Positions 29,198 through 38,534 are shown, counted from the stretch's first letter. The stretch is DNA of 64,000 bases from Janthinobacterium aquaticum (GCF_009208565.1 NZ_WFLK01000011.1:124001-188000), one strand, 5' to 3'. Notes: a model not told the origin generated them from the sequence alone. Translations and numbers: made by a program.

Positions 29198-30603
29198 CAG
29201 GCAATGCTCGCTTCGGCAAATACGTTGACGCCGGTGGCGTCGACATAAATGGCCAGCTCGCTGGCCTGCTCCGGCAGCAAGCCGGCCAGGCCCGCTTCAT
29301 CGCGATAGATCAGATGCCATTCGAGCAGATGCTCCATGCCGTGCTTGCCGGGATTGCTGGCGTGCACATTGGTCACCAGCAGGCGCCCGCCCGAGCCCAC
29401 GCGCGAGGCGAAGTGCTGCAGCAGGCGCGCGCAGACCTTGTCGGACAGATAGTCGAACAAGCCGGCGCAATAGACAGCGTCGAAATTGCCCGAGCTGCCG
29501 TCCGGACTGGCGCCTGGCAGCCCGCCGGCGCGCCGCTTGAGCAGGTTGTGCACCGAATCGTGCACATAAGCGACACTGATTTCACGCCCGCTGCGCTGCA
29601 TCACGCTCGCCAGGCGCGCGCGCGTCCAGTCCAGCGTCTCGGCGCTGAAATCGACCAGCTCGAAGGCCAGCCACTGCGCGTCGTCGCAGGTTTCGATAAA
29701 GCGCTGCACCTCGACAGCCGGGCCGCAGCCCACATTGAGCACGCGAAACACGCGCCCGGCCGCGCGCGCCTCGGCCGCCTTGTGCGACAGAAAGCGCGTG
29801 AGGATATCGATGCGATTGCGGTGGGCGGTGGCGACGGCCGCCTGCAGAAAGGCCGCATTGACGATCTGAAAGTAGGTACTGGGCCCCTGGCGCGGATCGT
29901 CGAGCAACTGGTTGACCATCTGATAATCGCCAGCATAGCCGAGCGGCTTGGTAAAGGTGCGAAACACGAACGGCGCGCGCAGGATCAGCGGATGCAGCGC
30001 CGCCTGCGCAAAGGCGCGGTGGGCCGGCGCCAGCTCGGGGTCGACCAGCGCAGCGGCCGCTTCGAGCTGGCGCAGGTAATGCTGGGTCTGCTCCATCAAA
30101 GGCTGGGCCAGCTCGTCGAAGATATCGGCGCGCAGGCGGCCGTTTTCCTTGGGCAGCGAGTCGCTCAGGTCGACCTGCTCGACCCAGCGCGCCACCTCCG
30201 ACAAAAAGGCGCGCATTTCATTGACCACGATCTGGTAGTCGCGGTCGATGCGAAAGCGCTCGCTCCAGCCGGCAACAAAGGCGCTCGATTCGCGCCGCAC
30301 CGCCCCTTCGATCACCACCACGTCGCTCAGTTCGCGCCACTCGTCGATCAGCGTGACCGACACGATAGCGGTCAGCCCCGTATTGACGCTGCTGATGACC
30401 ACCGCCTTGCCGACATAGGCATTCTTGGTTCCCATGCGCACGGTCAGTTCGCTCAGCACCTCGCTGACCTGCACGATGGAATACGGGTTATAGACTTCCA
30501 TCACCAGCGAATTGCGCTGGAGATTGAAAATCGTGCCGCGCACCGCTTCACCCTGGGTGTTGCGGAAACTGACGACCGGATCGATTTGCGATTGTGAATA
30601 CAC
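29197..30603 (-). CDS. PilZ-like domain fused to SAM-dependent methyltransferase (PhcB-like)
   Basis: 468 residues from a GTG start. Residues 1-100 resemble a PilZ beta-barrel (VRGTIFNLQRNSLVMEVYNPYSIVQVSEVL...TGLTAIVSVTLIDEW) but lack a clear RxxxR, so c-di-GMP binding is doubtful. The middle contains FRTFTKPLGYAGDYQMVNQLLDD. The C-terminal half is a class I methyltransferase: SAM motif I FRVLNVGCGPAVEVQRF, acidic strand LAFELVDFS, then FDAVYCAGLFDYLSD. As first gene before PhcS/R/Q-like genes, it may methylate a 3-hydroxy fatty acid to make the signal, by analogy with PhcB. Confidence 0.82.
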   Translation of the reverse strand: MYSQSQIDPVVSFRNTQGEAVRGTIFNLQRNSLVMEVYNPYSIVQVSEVLSELTVRMGTKNAYVGKAVVISSVNTGLTAIVSVTLIDEWRELSDVVVIEGAVRRESSAFVAGWSERFRIDRDYQIVVNEMRAFLSEVARWVEQVDLSDSLPKENGRLRADIFDELAQPLMEQTQHYLRQLEAAAALVDPELAPAHRAFAQAALHPLILRAPFVFRTFTKPLGYAGDYQMVNQLLDDPRQGPSTYFQIVNAAFLQAAVATAHRNRIDILTRFLSHKAAEARAAGRVFRVLNVGCGPAVEVQRFIETCDDAQWLAFELVDFSAETLDWTRARLASVMQRSGREISVAYVHDSVHNLLKRRAGGLPGASPDGSSGNFDAVYCAGLFDYLSDKVCARLLQHFASRVGSGGRLLVTNVHASNPGKHGMEHLLEWHLIYRDEAGLAGLLPEQASELAIYVDATGVNVFAEASIA

Positions 30604-30737
30604 GGATGGACTTGATCAAGTTATCAGGCCCCAGGCCTCGGCAGGGTCATGACTGGCATCACGGATGATGGCTGACAGCATGGCTGACCATCGGGCTGGA
30701 CAGGGTCGGAAAAGCGCGTCTGCACGCTTTGTTGTCG

Positions 30738-30767
30738 AGTGTACTATGGATATAAAACGCCGGGCAA
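30738..30767 (-). promoter_or_regulatory. Possible promoter of the Phc-like operon
   Basis: On the minus strand TTGCCC (30762-30767) and TACACT (30738-30743) are separated by 18 bases, about 135 bases upstream of the methyltransferase start. Matches to sigma-70 boxes are moderate. Confidence 0.35.
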
Positions 30768-30799
30768 TTATTCCTGGAGGAAAAATCCGGCGCTCGCCA

Positions 30800-31822
30800 T
30801 CAGGCGGCGCCAAACAGCGCCAGCGCATGGCGCAGCAACTGCGGCGTCTGCCCGGTCCAGCGCTTGAAGGAGCGGCGAAAGTTGGTCGCATCGTGAAAGC
30901 CCAGGTAGGCGGCCACGGCGTCATTGTCATAGCCATGCGCCTGGAACAAATAGATGGCCTTGTGCGCGCGCACCTGGTCCAGTTCGGCCTGGAAGTGGCT
31001 GCCGTGGCGCGCCAGATGGCGCTTGAAGGTAGCCGGGCTGACGCCGAAGTGCAAGGCCGTGCGCTCCAGCGTGGGGGCGCAGCGGATATGCTCGAGCAGG
31101 TAGTCGTACAGCCCAGACAACAGGCTGGGTGCCACTACCGCTTCCTGCGCCGCCTCGCGCAGCGCCAGCGCGCAGGCGTTGGCGTTACCGCGCGGCCAGG
31201 GACGGTCGAGCCAGTGGCTGTCGATCAGCATGGCGTCGAGCTGGCAGTCAAAACGCAGCCCCTGCCCCAGGTGCACCTCGTGCTGCTCCACATGGCGCGG
31301 GCGCGCGCGGTTGAAGCAATAGCGCCATGGCAGCGGCTCGCCGGCCAGCCAGCGGCACATGGCCGCCAGCGCCGTCATGTGCATCTCGACCAGGAACGGC
31401 AGCTGGCTCGGTGCGCCGTAGGTGTCGGTCCAGTACAGCACCAGCAGTGGCCCCGCTTCGCGCAGGCGCGGCTGCAACAGCGGACACAATCGCGCATGGT
31501 AAGTGCACAGGATAGCCAGCGCCTGGCGCAGGCTGGGCGCCTGCAGCAGCGCATGGCTGAGCGCGCCGTCGCGCCCCGGCAGCAGTTGCTGGCCGAGCAT
31601 GAAACTGGTGTCGGCGCTGTCGACGCTGCGCGCCGCATTGGCCAGCAGTTGCAGGTATTGCGCGGCACTGAGGCGGGCGTCGGCGCCCTGCCATGCAGTC
31701 TCATCGAGACCGGTGCCGCGCAGCAGCGTGCTTTGGCAGGCATCGCGCGTCAATGCATAATCAAACACCAGCGCCGGCTGGTGCCGCGCCGCGATGCTGG
31801 GCTCGTTCGCATGCAGAAACAC
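30800..31822 (-). CDS. AraC-family regulator with arabinose-binding-like N-terminus
   Basis: 340 residues. The N-terminal ~200 residues match the PF12625 type (LSAAQYLQLLANAARSVDSADTSFMLGQQL), found in OruR/ArgR-like activators. The C-terminal HTH pair is PTLERTALHFGVSPATFKRHLARHGSHFQAELDQVR and NDAVAAYLGFHDATNFRRSFKRWTGQTPQLLR. It begins 3 bases after the degenerate GGDEF gene, so both share a transcript, and it lies 196 bases upstream of the Phc-like operon on the same strand; whether it controls that operon is unknown. Confidence 0.88.
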   Translation of the reverse strand: MFLHANEPSIAARHQPALVFDYALTRDACQSTLLRGTGLDETAWQGADARLSAAQYLQLLANAARSVDSADTSFMLGQQLLPGRDGALSHALLQAPSLRQALAILCTYHARLCPLLQPRLREAGPLLVLYWTDTYGAPSQLPFLVEMHMTALAAMCRWLAGEPLPWRYCFNRARPRHVEQHEVHLGQGLRFDCQLDAMLIDSHWLDRPWPRGNANACALALREAAQEAVVAPSLLSGLYDYLLEHIRCAPTLERTALHFGVSPATFKRHLARHGSHFQAELDQVRAHKAIYLFQAHGYDNDAVAAYLGFHDATNFRRSFKRWTGQTPQLLRHALALFGAA

Positions 31823-31825
31823 GGT

Positions 31826-32734
31826 TCAGGCCGCAGCTGGTGCCGACGCCGACCCCGGTGGTGCCGCGCGCAGCGGCGTTTCCACCGCCCGGCTCAGTTC
31901 GGCCAGCACCACTTCGGGCACGCCGTCGGTCATGGAGCAGGCGTGGCGCAGGCTCAGGCAGAGTTCGGCATCTTTGGCGAAATAGCGCATCTGCCCCACC
32001 ATATGGCACAGGTGGCGCGCCACCGACATGGCCTGCTCGCGCGACACGCCCGGCATCAGCACGGCAAAGCGGTCGCCCGCATAGCGGCACAGCAGGTCGT
32101 CATTGCGCAGGTTCAGCAGCAGCATATGGCCGACGGCCTGCAGCACGCGGTCGCCTTCGGCATGGCCGTGTTCGCGGTTAATCAGGTGGAAGCGGTCGAT
32201 ATCGAGCAGCACCAGCGCACAGTCCAGGCCGGGACGGCGCTCCTGTTCCAGCCGGATCTGCGTGCGCAGATAGCTGGCGTCGGCCAGCTGGGTAATGCGG
32301 TCGAAAGCGCGGTGGTCGCGAAACAGGCGCTCGCGCTTTTGCAGGTGTTCGTTCAGACGAAATTGCTCGTGGCGCCAGTAATACATGCCCACCGTCACCA
32401 GCAGCATGCCGAACGGAATCAGCGCTTCGAGCCAGTTGTCCCACAGGTCGCGTTTGTCGACGGCAAAAAACTCATCGAGGCAATCTGCCCACGAGCCGAG
32501 CATGATCGCGCACAGGCCGCCTGCCAGCAGGCGCGTGACCAGCCCGCGCGGCCGGCTGCTGAGCGTAAACAGAAACCATATGCCGGCCATGACGGCCGTG
32601 CCGCCCTCGCAGACGATGTCCATCCACTTCCAGGCAGCAAACGGCTTGGGCGTGCCCAGCGTGGAATACAGCAGGAAGAAAACCGGCAGCGCCACGATGG
32701 CGACGACCAGGCTGTTGCGGTGCAGTTGCAGCAT
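31826..32734 (-). CDS. Membrane protein with degenerate GGDEF domain
   Basis: 302 residues. About five hydrophobic segments (residues 8-26, 35-57, 64-82 and 105-120 clearest) precede a GGDEF-family domain starting near FDRITQLADASYLRTQIRLEQE. The metal/substrate helix is LLDIDRFHLINREHGHAEGDRVLQAVG, but the signature is AGDRF (219-223) instead of GGDEF. Loss of Gly1 and the acidic third/fourth position predicts no cyclase activity, so it may bind GTP or c-di-GMP as a receptor. The ATG at 32734 is chosen because the first helix then starts the protein. Confidence 0.82.
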   Translation of the reverse strand: MLQLHRNSLVVAIVALPVFFLLYSTLGTPKPFAAWKWMDIVCEGGTAVMAGIWFLFTLSSRPRGLVTRLLAGGLCAIMLGSWADCLDEFFAVDKRDLWDNWLEALIPFGMLLVTVGMYYWRHEQFRLNEHLQKRERLFRDHRAFDRITQLADASYLRTQIRLEQERRPGLDCALVLLDIDRFHLINREHGHAEGDRVLQAVGHMLLLNLRNDDLLCRYAGDRFAVLMPGVSREQAMSVARHLCHMVGQMRYFAKDAELCLSLRHACSMTDGVPEVVLAELSRAVETPLRAAPPGSASAPAAA

Positions 32735-32983
32735 AACCAAGACCTTTACATAGTATGCAACAACGATACCGCTTGCGCGTGACAGGACGATGACAGCCAT
32801 GCGCCACAACAGACAGAGATACGCACAGGGGTGCAAACGGCTCACCGGCAACCCGTAAAAGATGGCAAAACAGCTATTCCAAGAGACGCCAGCGCGCCAG
32901 CACAGGTCATTTCAGCTCATGGCCCCCCGCTTTTCGCTGGCAACGGCAGGTTTTGCCGGCGTTTCGCACACGAGCCCGGAAAG
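32735..32983. other. Divergent intergenic region upstream of the phytate operon
   Basis: The first 249 bases of a 314-base gap. GCAGGTTTTGCCGGC near 32946-32960 is a short imperfect repeat; no gene or RNA is apparent. The remainder holds the Pho-box promoter listed separately. Confidence 0.4.
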
Positions 32984-33017
32984 CTGTCACGGATTAGTCA
33001 TATTTGCTGCCTAGAAT
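32984..33017 (+). promoter_or_regulatory. Pho box and -10 element of the receptor-phytase operon
   Basis: CTGTCAC-GGAT-TAGTCAT (32984-33001) matches the 7-4-7 PhoB site (CTGTCAT-N4-CTGTCAT) with 11 of 14 repeat positions kept. TAGAAT at 33012-33017 follows after 10 bases, exactly where a PhoB-dependent promoter, which lacks a -35 box, should have its -10. The gene begins 31 bases later. Phosphate starvation control is therefore predicted. Confidence 0.72.
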
Positions 33018-33048
33018 CCGCCCGTCTCCTTCCACTACCGAGCCTGTC

Positions 33049-35601
33049 ATGACCTACCCTTCTCCGATGTTTGCCTCCCCTACTGCCGCCCCGCTGCGCC
33101 GCTCTGCACTGGCAGCGGCCGTCCTGGCGCTCTTCAGCGGCCACGCCATGGCCGAAGGCCAGGCCTTTATCGCTGCCGAGGCGGGCAGCACCGTTGTCGT
33201 CAGCGGCCAGCGCGCCAGCCTGCGCAATGCGATTGCCGCGCAGGAAAAGGCCGATAATATTATCAGCGTGGTCAGCAGCGACGATATCGGCGGCCTGCCC
33301 GACAAGAACGCGGCCGAGGCGCTGGCGCGCCTGCCGGGCGTATCGGTGCAGCGCGACCAGGGCGAAGGCCGCTATATCACCGTGCGCGGCCTGGGCCCCG
33401 ACCTGAACGCCGTCACCATCAATGGCGCACTGGTGCCCTCGCCCGAAGCGGGCCGGCGCGCGGTGGCGCTCGATATCCTGCCAGCCGGGCTGATCCGCAC
33501 GCTGGAAGTATCGAAAACGCTGCTGCCGGAAATGGACGCCAATTCGCTGGGCGCCACGGTGGAAGTCAAGTCGCTGTCGGCGTTCGACCTGCCCGGCACG
33601 CTGTTGTCGGGCAACGTGGGCGCCAGCCACGACGGCAAGACCGGCAAGACCAGCCCCAGCGCCGGCGCGCTGTGGGCGCAGCGCTTTATGGACGGCAAGC
33701 TGGGCGTGGCGGCCGGTGTCTCGGCCGAAAAGCGCTCGTTCGGCTCGGACGACGTGGAGACGGGCGGCGCCTGGAGCAATGGCCGCCTGTCCAGCCTGGA
33801 ACTGCGCGACTACCTGCCGGTGCGCAAGCGCGCCGCCTTTGCCGTCAATCTCGATTATCGTCCGGAAGCGGGCAACAGCTGGTTTTTGCGCTCGTTCCTG
33901 AGCGAATTTTCCGACAATGAAGTACGCGACCGCCTGACCATCAGCAATATTGCCGGCGGTAGCCTGGCCGACGGTGAAACCGGCACCGCGCGCGCCGAGC
34001 GCCGCCTGCGCCAGCGCAAATACACGCAGCAGGTGCGTTCACTGGTGCTGGGCACCCAGCAAAAATCGGGCGACTGGACGCTCGACATCAAGGGCGGCCT
34101 GAGCCGCGCTACCGAAGATACACCTGAAGCGCTCAACGATGGTCGTTTCCGCGGCCTCAGCAACTTTGCCGGTGTGAAATTCACCGACACCGAGCAGCCG
34201 CTGCTGACCGGCCCGGCGTCGCTGTACGATCCGGCCAGCTATGCGCTGAACAGCATTACCCTGCAAAAACGTTATTCAAAGGACGACGAACACCACGCGC
34301 GCATCGACCTGGCGCGCAAATTCGATGTCGCCACGCTGAAATTCGGCGCCAAACTGAGCCGCCGTGAAAAATCCAACGACACCGATCAGTGGGCATACAA
34401 CAGCAGCAAGGCCACCAGCGGCAACTACTGGGGCGCCGGGCCCGTATCGATGAGCAGCTTCGTCAAGGGCGGCAGCCTGGACTTCGACCTGGGCGCCATC
34501 GGCGTGCCGCTCGATGCCGCGCTGATCCGCGCGTGCGTGGCCGGCCTCGACCGCGACAAGGCACGCCTGGCGACCGAGTCCGTCATCAACGACTACCGCA
34601 TGCACGAAGACATCAACGCCATGTATGTGCAGAACGCCTATGATTTTGATGCCTGGCATATCCTGGGCGGCGTGCGCGCCGAGCGCACCAGTTTTGAAGC
34701 GGCCGGCTCACAAGTTGACAGCGTCGGCGTGGCCACGTCGCTGTCGCGCGAGCGGTCCTACACCAACTGGCTGCCCAACCTGCAGACACGCTACGACCTC
34801 GACCCGCACACCAGCGTGCGCGCGGCCTGGACGCAGGCGGTAGTACGCGCCAATTTCAGCCAGCTGGCGCCGGGCGTCAGCCTGCCCAGCAATACCGAAG
34901 CGGTGATCGGCAACCCCGACCTGAAACCGCTGAAAGCCAACAACCTCGACCTGGGCGTCGAGCGCGTGCTGGGCAATGACGGCGTGGTATCGGCCTATGG
35001 CTTTTATAAAGACATCAAGAACTTTACCTACACCACCAACCTGGCTGGCACCGGCCAGTGGGCCGGCTATACCAGCGCCACCTCGTACGCCAATGGCGAC
35101 ACGGCCAAGGTCAAGGGCCTGGAGCTGTCGTATATGCAGCCGCTGCGCATGCTGCCGGCGCCGTTCAACCGCCTTCTGCTGGGCGCCAACGCCACCTTGA
35201 GCAATTCGAGCGCGCAGATCGGCCGCTACGACAAGGCCGCCGGCCGCCAGGTCAACCGCACCATCCGCCTGCCGGGCCAGTCCAATCAGGTGATGAACCT
35301 GATGTTGGGCTATGAAGCCGGCCCCATCAGCACGCGTCTGGCGCTCAACTATAAATCGCCTTACTTGCTGGAAATGGGCGGCGATATCCTGCAGCAAAGC
35401 CAGGACCATATCGTCGACCGCCAGAAGCAGCTTGATTTCTCGCTGACCTGGCAGTTGTCGAAACAGCTGGCCGTCACGTTTGAAGCGGCCAACCTGAACA
35501 ACGAGAAATACTATGTTTACCAAGGAACCAAAGCCTATAACGTGCAAAACGAACAATATGGCCGCACCTACAAACTGAGCCTGAAAGCGAGCGCATTCTG
35601 A
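33049..35601 (+). CDS. TonB-dependent receptor paired with phytase
   Basis: 850-residue outer-membrane receptor. Signal peptide SALAAAVLALFSGHAMA; plug beginning VVVSGQRASLRNAIAAQEKADNIISVVSSDDIGGLPDKNAAEALARLPGVSV with RDQGEGRYITVRGLGPDLNAVTINGA, the pattern of the Caulobacter/Xanthomonas receptor group; barrel ending YGRTYKLSLKASAF. It shares one base with the phytase start (TGATG), so transport of phytate or its products into the periplasm is likely. Confidence 0.9.
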   Translation: MTYPSPMFASPTAAPLRRSALAAAVLALFSGHAMAEGQAFIAAEAGSTVVVSGQRASLRNAIAAQEKADNIISVVSSDDIGGLPDKNAAEALARLPGVSVQRDQGEGRYITVRGLGPDLNAVTINGALVPSPEAGRRAVALDILPAGLIRTLEVSKTLLPEMDANSLGATVEVKSLSAFDLPGTLLSGNVGASHDGKTGKTSPSAGALWAQRFMDGKLGVAAGVSAEKRSFGSDDVETGGAWSNGRLSSLELRDYLPVRKRAAFAVNLDYRPEAGNSWFLRSFLSEFSDNEVRDRLTISNIAGGSLADGETGTARAERRLRQRKYTQQVRSLVLGTQQKSGDWTLDIKGGLSRATEDTPEALNDGRFRGLSNFAGVKFTDTEQPLLTGPASLYDPASYALNSITLQKRYSKDDEHHARIDLARKFDVATLKFGAKLSRREKSNDTDQWAYNSSKATSGNYWGAGPVSMSSFVKGGSLDFDLGAIGVPLDAALIRACVAGLDRDKARLATESVINDYRMHEDINAMYVQNAYDFDAWHILGGVRAERTSFEAAGSQVDSVGVATSLSRERSYTNWLPNLQTRYDLDPHTSVRAAWTQAVVRANFSQLAPGVSLPSNTEAVIGNPDLKPLKANNLDLGVERVLGNDGVVSAYGFYKDIKNFTYTTNLAGTGQWAGYTSATSYANGDTAKVKGLELSYMQPLRMLPAPFNRLLLGANATLSNSSAQIGRYDKAAGRQVNRTIRLPGQSNQVMNLMLGYEAGPISTRLALNYKSPYLLEMGGDILQQSQDHIVDRQKQLDFSLTWQLSKQLAVTFEAANLNNEKYYVYQGTKAYNVQNEQYGRTYKLSLKASAF

Positions 35602-37454
35602 TGGCATACCAACATACCGTACTGGCAGCCGTGCTGCTGGCCGCGTTTTCCCTGCCGCTGCAGGCTGCCCTGCCCGCCGTGCCTATCATCATGGCGCAGG
35701 CCGAAGAACTGGCGCGCCTGCCCGACGGGCGATGGCTGACCGTCGACAAGCACGGCCTGCATCTGCTCGACGCCGGCGGGCGCGAACTGGACCGCATCGC
35801 GGTGCGGGCCAAGCAGCTCGACACGCGCATCGCCGCCGGCCAGGTGCTGGCGGTATTCCTGGAAGCCGATACCCAGCGGCCAGTGCCGGTCTCGGTCGAC
35901 CTGCAGGCAGGCAAGCTGGTGCGCCTGGCGCCGTTTCCCGACGCCACCTTCTCGGTCGAGGCCTCATGCCTGTACCGCGACGCCCAGCAGCTCGACCACC
36001 TGTTTTTGATCGGCAAAGACGGCCAGGCCGAACAGTGGGTGATGCAGGGCGAACAGCGTCAGCTGGTGCGCAAGCTGGCGCTGCCGCCGCATGTCAAGCA
36101 CTGCCGGGTCGACGATGCCAGCAAACGCCTGCTGGTCAGCGAAGGCAATATGGGCCTGTGGAGCTATGACACCGAGTCCGAAGGCATGGGCCAGCGCCAG
36201 GCCGTGGCGTTGAAGAAGCCCTATGGACAGCTGGACGGCGGTGCCGGCGCGCTGGCCGTGCTGCCAGGCGGCGTGGCCGTGCTGGACGCCAAAGCGGGCA
36301 AGTTGCATCTGCTGCGCGACGAGCATGGCGCCTGGCGCGCGCTGACGCCCCAGCCAGTGACGCTCCATGCCCACAAGGGCGAGAGCCAGTTGCTGCTCGA
36401 CGGCGATACGCTGCTGCTGCGTGGCAAGGACGGCTGGCAAAGCCGCGCCTTGTCGTGGCAGGGCAAGGCCGCGCCGCAAACACCGCTGGCGATCATTGCG
36501 CCGCGCGGCCAGACCGAGCCGATGGCGCGCCAGGGCGACGCGGCCGACGATCCGGCCATCTGGCTGGCAGCCAACCGCGCCGATTCGCGCGTGCTGGGCA
36601 CCAACAAGAAGCAGGGCTTGCTGGTGTACGACCTGCAGGGCAAGCAAACCCAGTTGCTGGAAGTGGGCCGCCTGAACAATGTCGACGTGCGCCAGGGTAT
36701 CAGCCTGGACGGCGCCAGCGTCGATCTGGCCGTGGCGACCCAGCGCGATGACAACAGCATGATGCTGTTTAACATCGACGCCAGTGGACACGTCACCGAG
36801 GCAGGCCGTTTCCCGACCGGCCTGGCCAGCATCTACGGCATGTGCCTGTACCAGCCCGCAGGCGGCGGCGTGGAGGCGTTTATCAACGACAAGGACGGCA
36901 CGTTCCAGCACTACCGGATCGCAAAAAAAGGCGCGCAATACAGCGCCAGCCTGCTGCGCACCTTCAAGGTCGCCAGCCAGCCCGAAGGCTGCGTGGTGGA
37001 CGACCAGCGCGCACGCCTGTTCCTGGGCGAAGAGCGGCGCGGCGTCTGGACCACCTCGGCCGATGCAACCAAACCCGATGCGCTGCAGATGGTGCTGCCG
37101 GTCGGCGCCAACCTGGCTGCCGATGTGGAAGGCATGGCCATCTACCGCAGTGCGGACAAGGTGGGCGGCGATTATCTGGTCGTATCGAGCCAGGGCGACA
37201 GTAGCTATGTGGTGCTCGACGCCACGGCGCCCTACAAGCTGCGCGGGCGTTTCAGGGTCGGCTTTAACCTGGCCGAGCGCATCGACGGCACCTCGGAGAC
37301 CGACGGCCTGGAAGTGACCTCAGCCAACCTGGGTGGCCCGTACGCGCGCGGCATGCTGGTGATCCAAGATGGCTACAAGCGCCTGCCCGACGGTCCGCAG
37401 AACTTCAAGTATGTGGCCTGGGATGATGTGGCCAAAGCCTTGAAACTCGATTAG
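35601..37454 (+). CDS. Beta-propeller phytase, two-domain form
   Basis: 617 residues with signal peptide (TVLAAVLLAAFSLPLQAA). The C-terminal half is a catalytic 3-phytase propeller: GDAADDPAIWLAANRADSRVLGTNKKQGLLVYDLQGK (about 311-347) holds the calcium-binding Asp pair, and later blocks are LNNVDVRQG, GMCLYQPAGG, GEERRGVWT, DVEGMAIYRS and SQGDSSYVV. The N-terminal half is an incomplete propeller, as in dual-domain phytases. It releases phosphate from phytate and is co-transcribed with the receptor under the Pho box. Confidence 0.93.
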   Translation: MAYQHTVLAAVLLAAFSLPLQAALPAVPIIMAQAEELARLPDGRWLTVDKHGLHLLDAGGRELDRIAVRAKQLDTRIAAGQVLAVFLEADTQRPVPVSVDLQAGKLVRLAPFPDATFSVEASCLYRDAQQLDHLFLIGKDGQAEQWVMQGEQRQLVRKLALPPHVKHCRVDDASKRLLVSEGNMGLWSYDTESEGMGQRQAVALKKPYGQLDGGAGALAVLPGGVAVLDAKAGKLHLLRDEHGAWRALTPQPVTLHAHKGESQLLLDGDTLLLRGKDGWQSRALSWQGKAAPQTPLAIIAPRGQTEPMARQGDAADDPAIWLAANRADSRVLGTNKKQGLLVYDLQGKQTQLLEVGRLNNVDVRQGISLDGASVDLAVATQRDDNSMMLFNIDASGHVTEAGRFPTGLASIYGMCLYQPAGGGVEAFINDKDGTFQHYRIAKKGAQYSASLLRTFKVASQPEGCVVDDQRARLFLGEERRGVWTTSADATKPDALQMVLPVGANLAADVEGMAIYRSADKVGGDYLVVSSQGDSSYVVLDATAPYKLRGRFRVGFNLAERIDGTSETDGLEVTSANLGGPYARGMLVIQDGYKRLPDGPQNFKYVAWDDVAKALKLD

Positions 37455-37492
37455 TCGCGGGCAAGGCAGGTATGAACCGAGCTCTGCCGTGC

Positions 37493-38308
37493 TCAGAAAC
37501 GTATCGGGCAAGGCGCCACTCTTGCTTCGCCAAACGAGGCGTGGCCGGAGCGCGCGCTGAGGTTTTCGCTCATCGAGCCCTTGTCGGCGTAATAGACGCA
37601 GTATTCGCCGGCTGCCGTGGTGACCTTGTAAATACGTTTCGGGTCGTTGGGAGCGCTGAACAGTTCCATGCGTGCGGGCTCGAACCAGCCCGGCTTGACG
37701 GCCGCATGCGCTTCGGCCATGCCCTTGGCCAGGCGCGACTGTGATGTTTCAACCGGCGCCGTAAACTCCTGCGGGTGCTCGGCGCGCAGTTGCCGGTCAA
37801 TCGCGCCAGCCGACTTCAGTGCCTGCGCCAGCAAACCTGGTGGCAAGGCCTTGCCGGCATCGGCGCTCGATGCCGGCTTTGCAGGCGTCGCCGGCAACAG
37901 CCAGTCATCGGCTGGCAAGGCGCTGGCGGAGACGGCATTGTTGGCCGGTGTGGATGCCGTTTTATCGGCGCCGGTATTTGGCGCGCTGTCTTGTGTGCTG
38001 TTTTGTACGCTGTTTTGTACAGGTTTGTGCACCCTGTCCTGTTTGCCTGAGTCCTTGTCGGGCACCGGTCGTTTGTCCACACGCGGTGGTGCAGGCTGCT
38101 GCAGATAAACTGGCACGACTTCCCTCTGTAGCAATAAGGGCGTCCACACACGATGGTCAGCCTCCGGCGCAATAACAGATGGCCGCGTGGCCTGCCACAC
38201 AATGGCCAGATGGATGGCCAGCACCAACCCTATGGCGGTACCGGAACGGCGGGAAAAACGGGGCCGGTAAAAATAGGGATCGGTACTGCCACGCAAGGAT
38301 ATCGTCAT
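37493..38308 (-). CDS. Membrane-anchored protein with proline/Gln-rich linker, unknown
   Basis: 271 residues. One transmembrane helix (SGTAIGLVLAIHLAIVWQA) is followed by a long disordered region, including a short repeat VQNSVQNSTQDS from near-identical DNA units (about 37985-38025), and a compact C-terminal region (RIYKVTTAAGEYCVYYADKGSM...ARVAPCPIRF) with two Cys that could pair in the periplasm. The layout resembles TonB-like or envelope-tether proteins, but the C-terminus is not TonB. Function unknown. Confidence 0.75.
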   Translation of the reverse strand: MTISLRGSTDPYFYRPRFSRRSGTAIGLVLAIHLAIVWQATRPSVIAPEADHRVWTPLLLQREVVPVYLQQPAPPRVDKRPVPDKDSGKQDRVHKPVQNSVQNSTQDSAPNTGADKTASTPANNAVSASALPADDWLLPATPAKPASSADAGKALPPGLLAQALKSAGAIDRQLRAEHPQEFTAPVETSQSRLAKGMAEAHAAVKPGWFEPARMELFSAPNDPKRIYKVTTAAGEYCVYYADKGSMSENLSARSGHASFGEARVAPCPIRF

Positions 38309-38534
38309 ATGTGCAAATAAAGCGGCCTATAAAGTCAGCGACTATGCCGCCTGGCAATAGCCAGGCTGTGCAAGGGCTACGCTAACATTAATAATGACAC
38401 TAAGGCAAATAACAGCGAAGGTATTGCCGGCCGATACCTCGCAGCCTAAGCCGTGCTACCTGCTGCTCCTTGGCAAGCCTGTGCGACAAATCCTTGGCTG
38501 TCGACACTGCCTTGCCGTATTAAAATAGCGGCCC

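Noticed and set aside
30665..32782. 705-aa open frame opposite the AraC and GGDEF genes
   Set aside because: Spans two well-supported genes on the other strand and has Gln/Arg/His-rich shadow composition.
37985..38025. Short DNA repeats as a mobile or CRISPR element
   Set aside because: They are in-frame codon repeats encoding VQNSVQNSTQDS within a linker.
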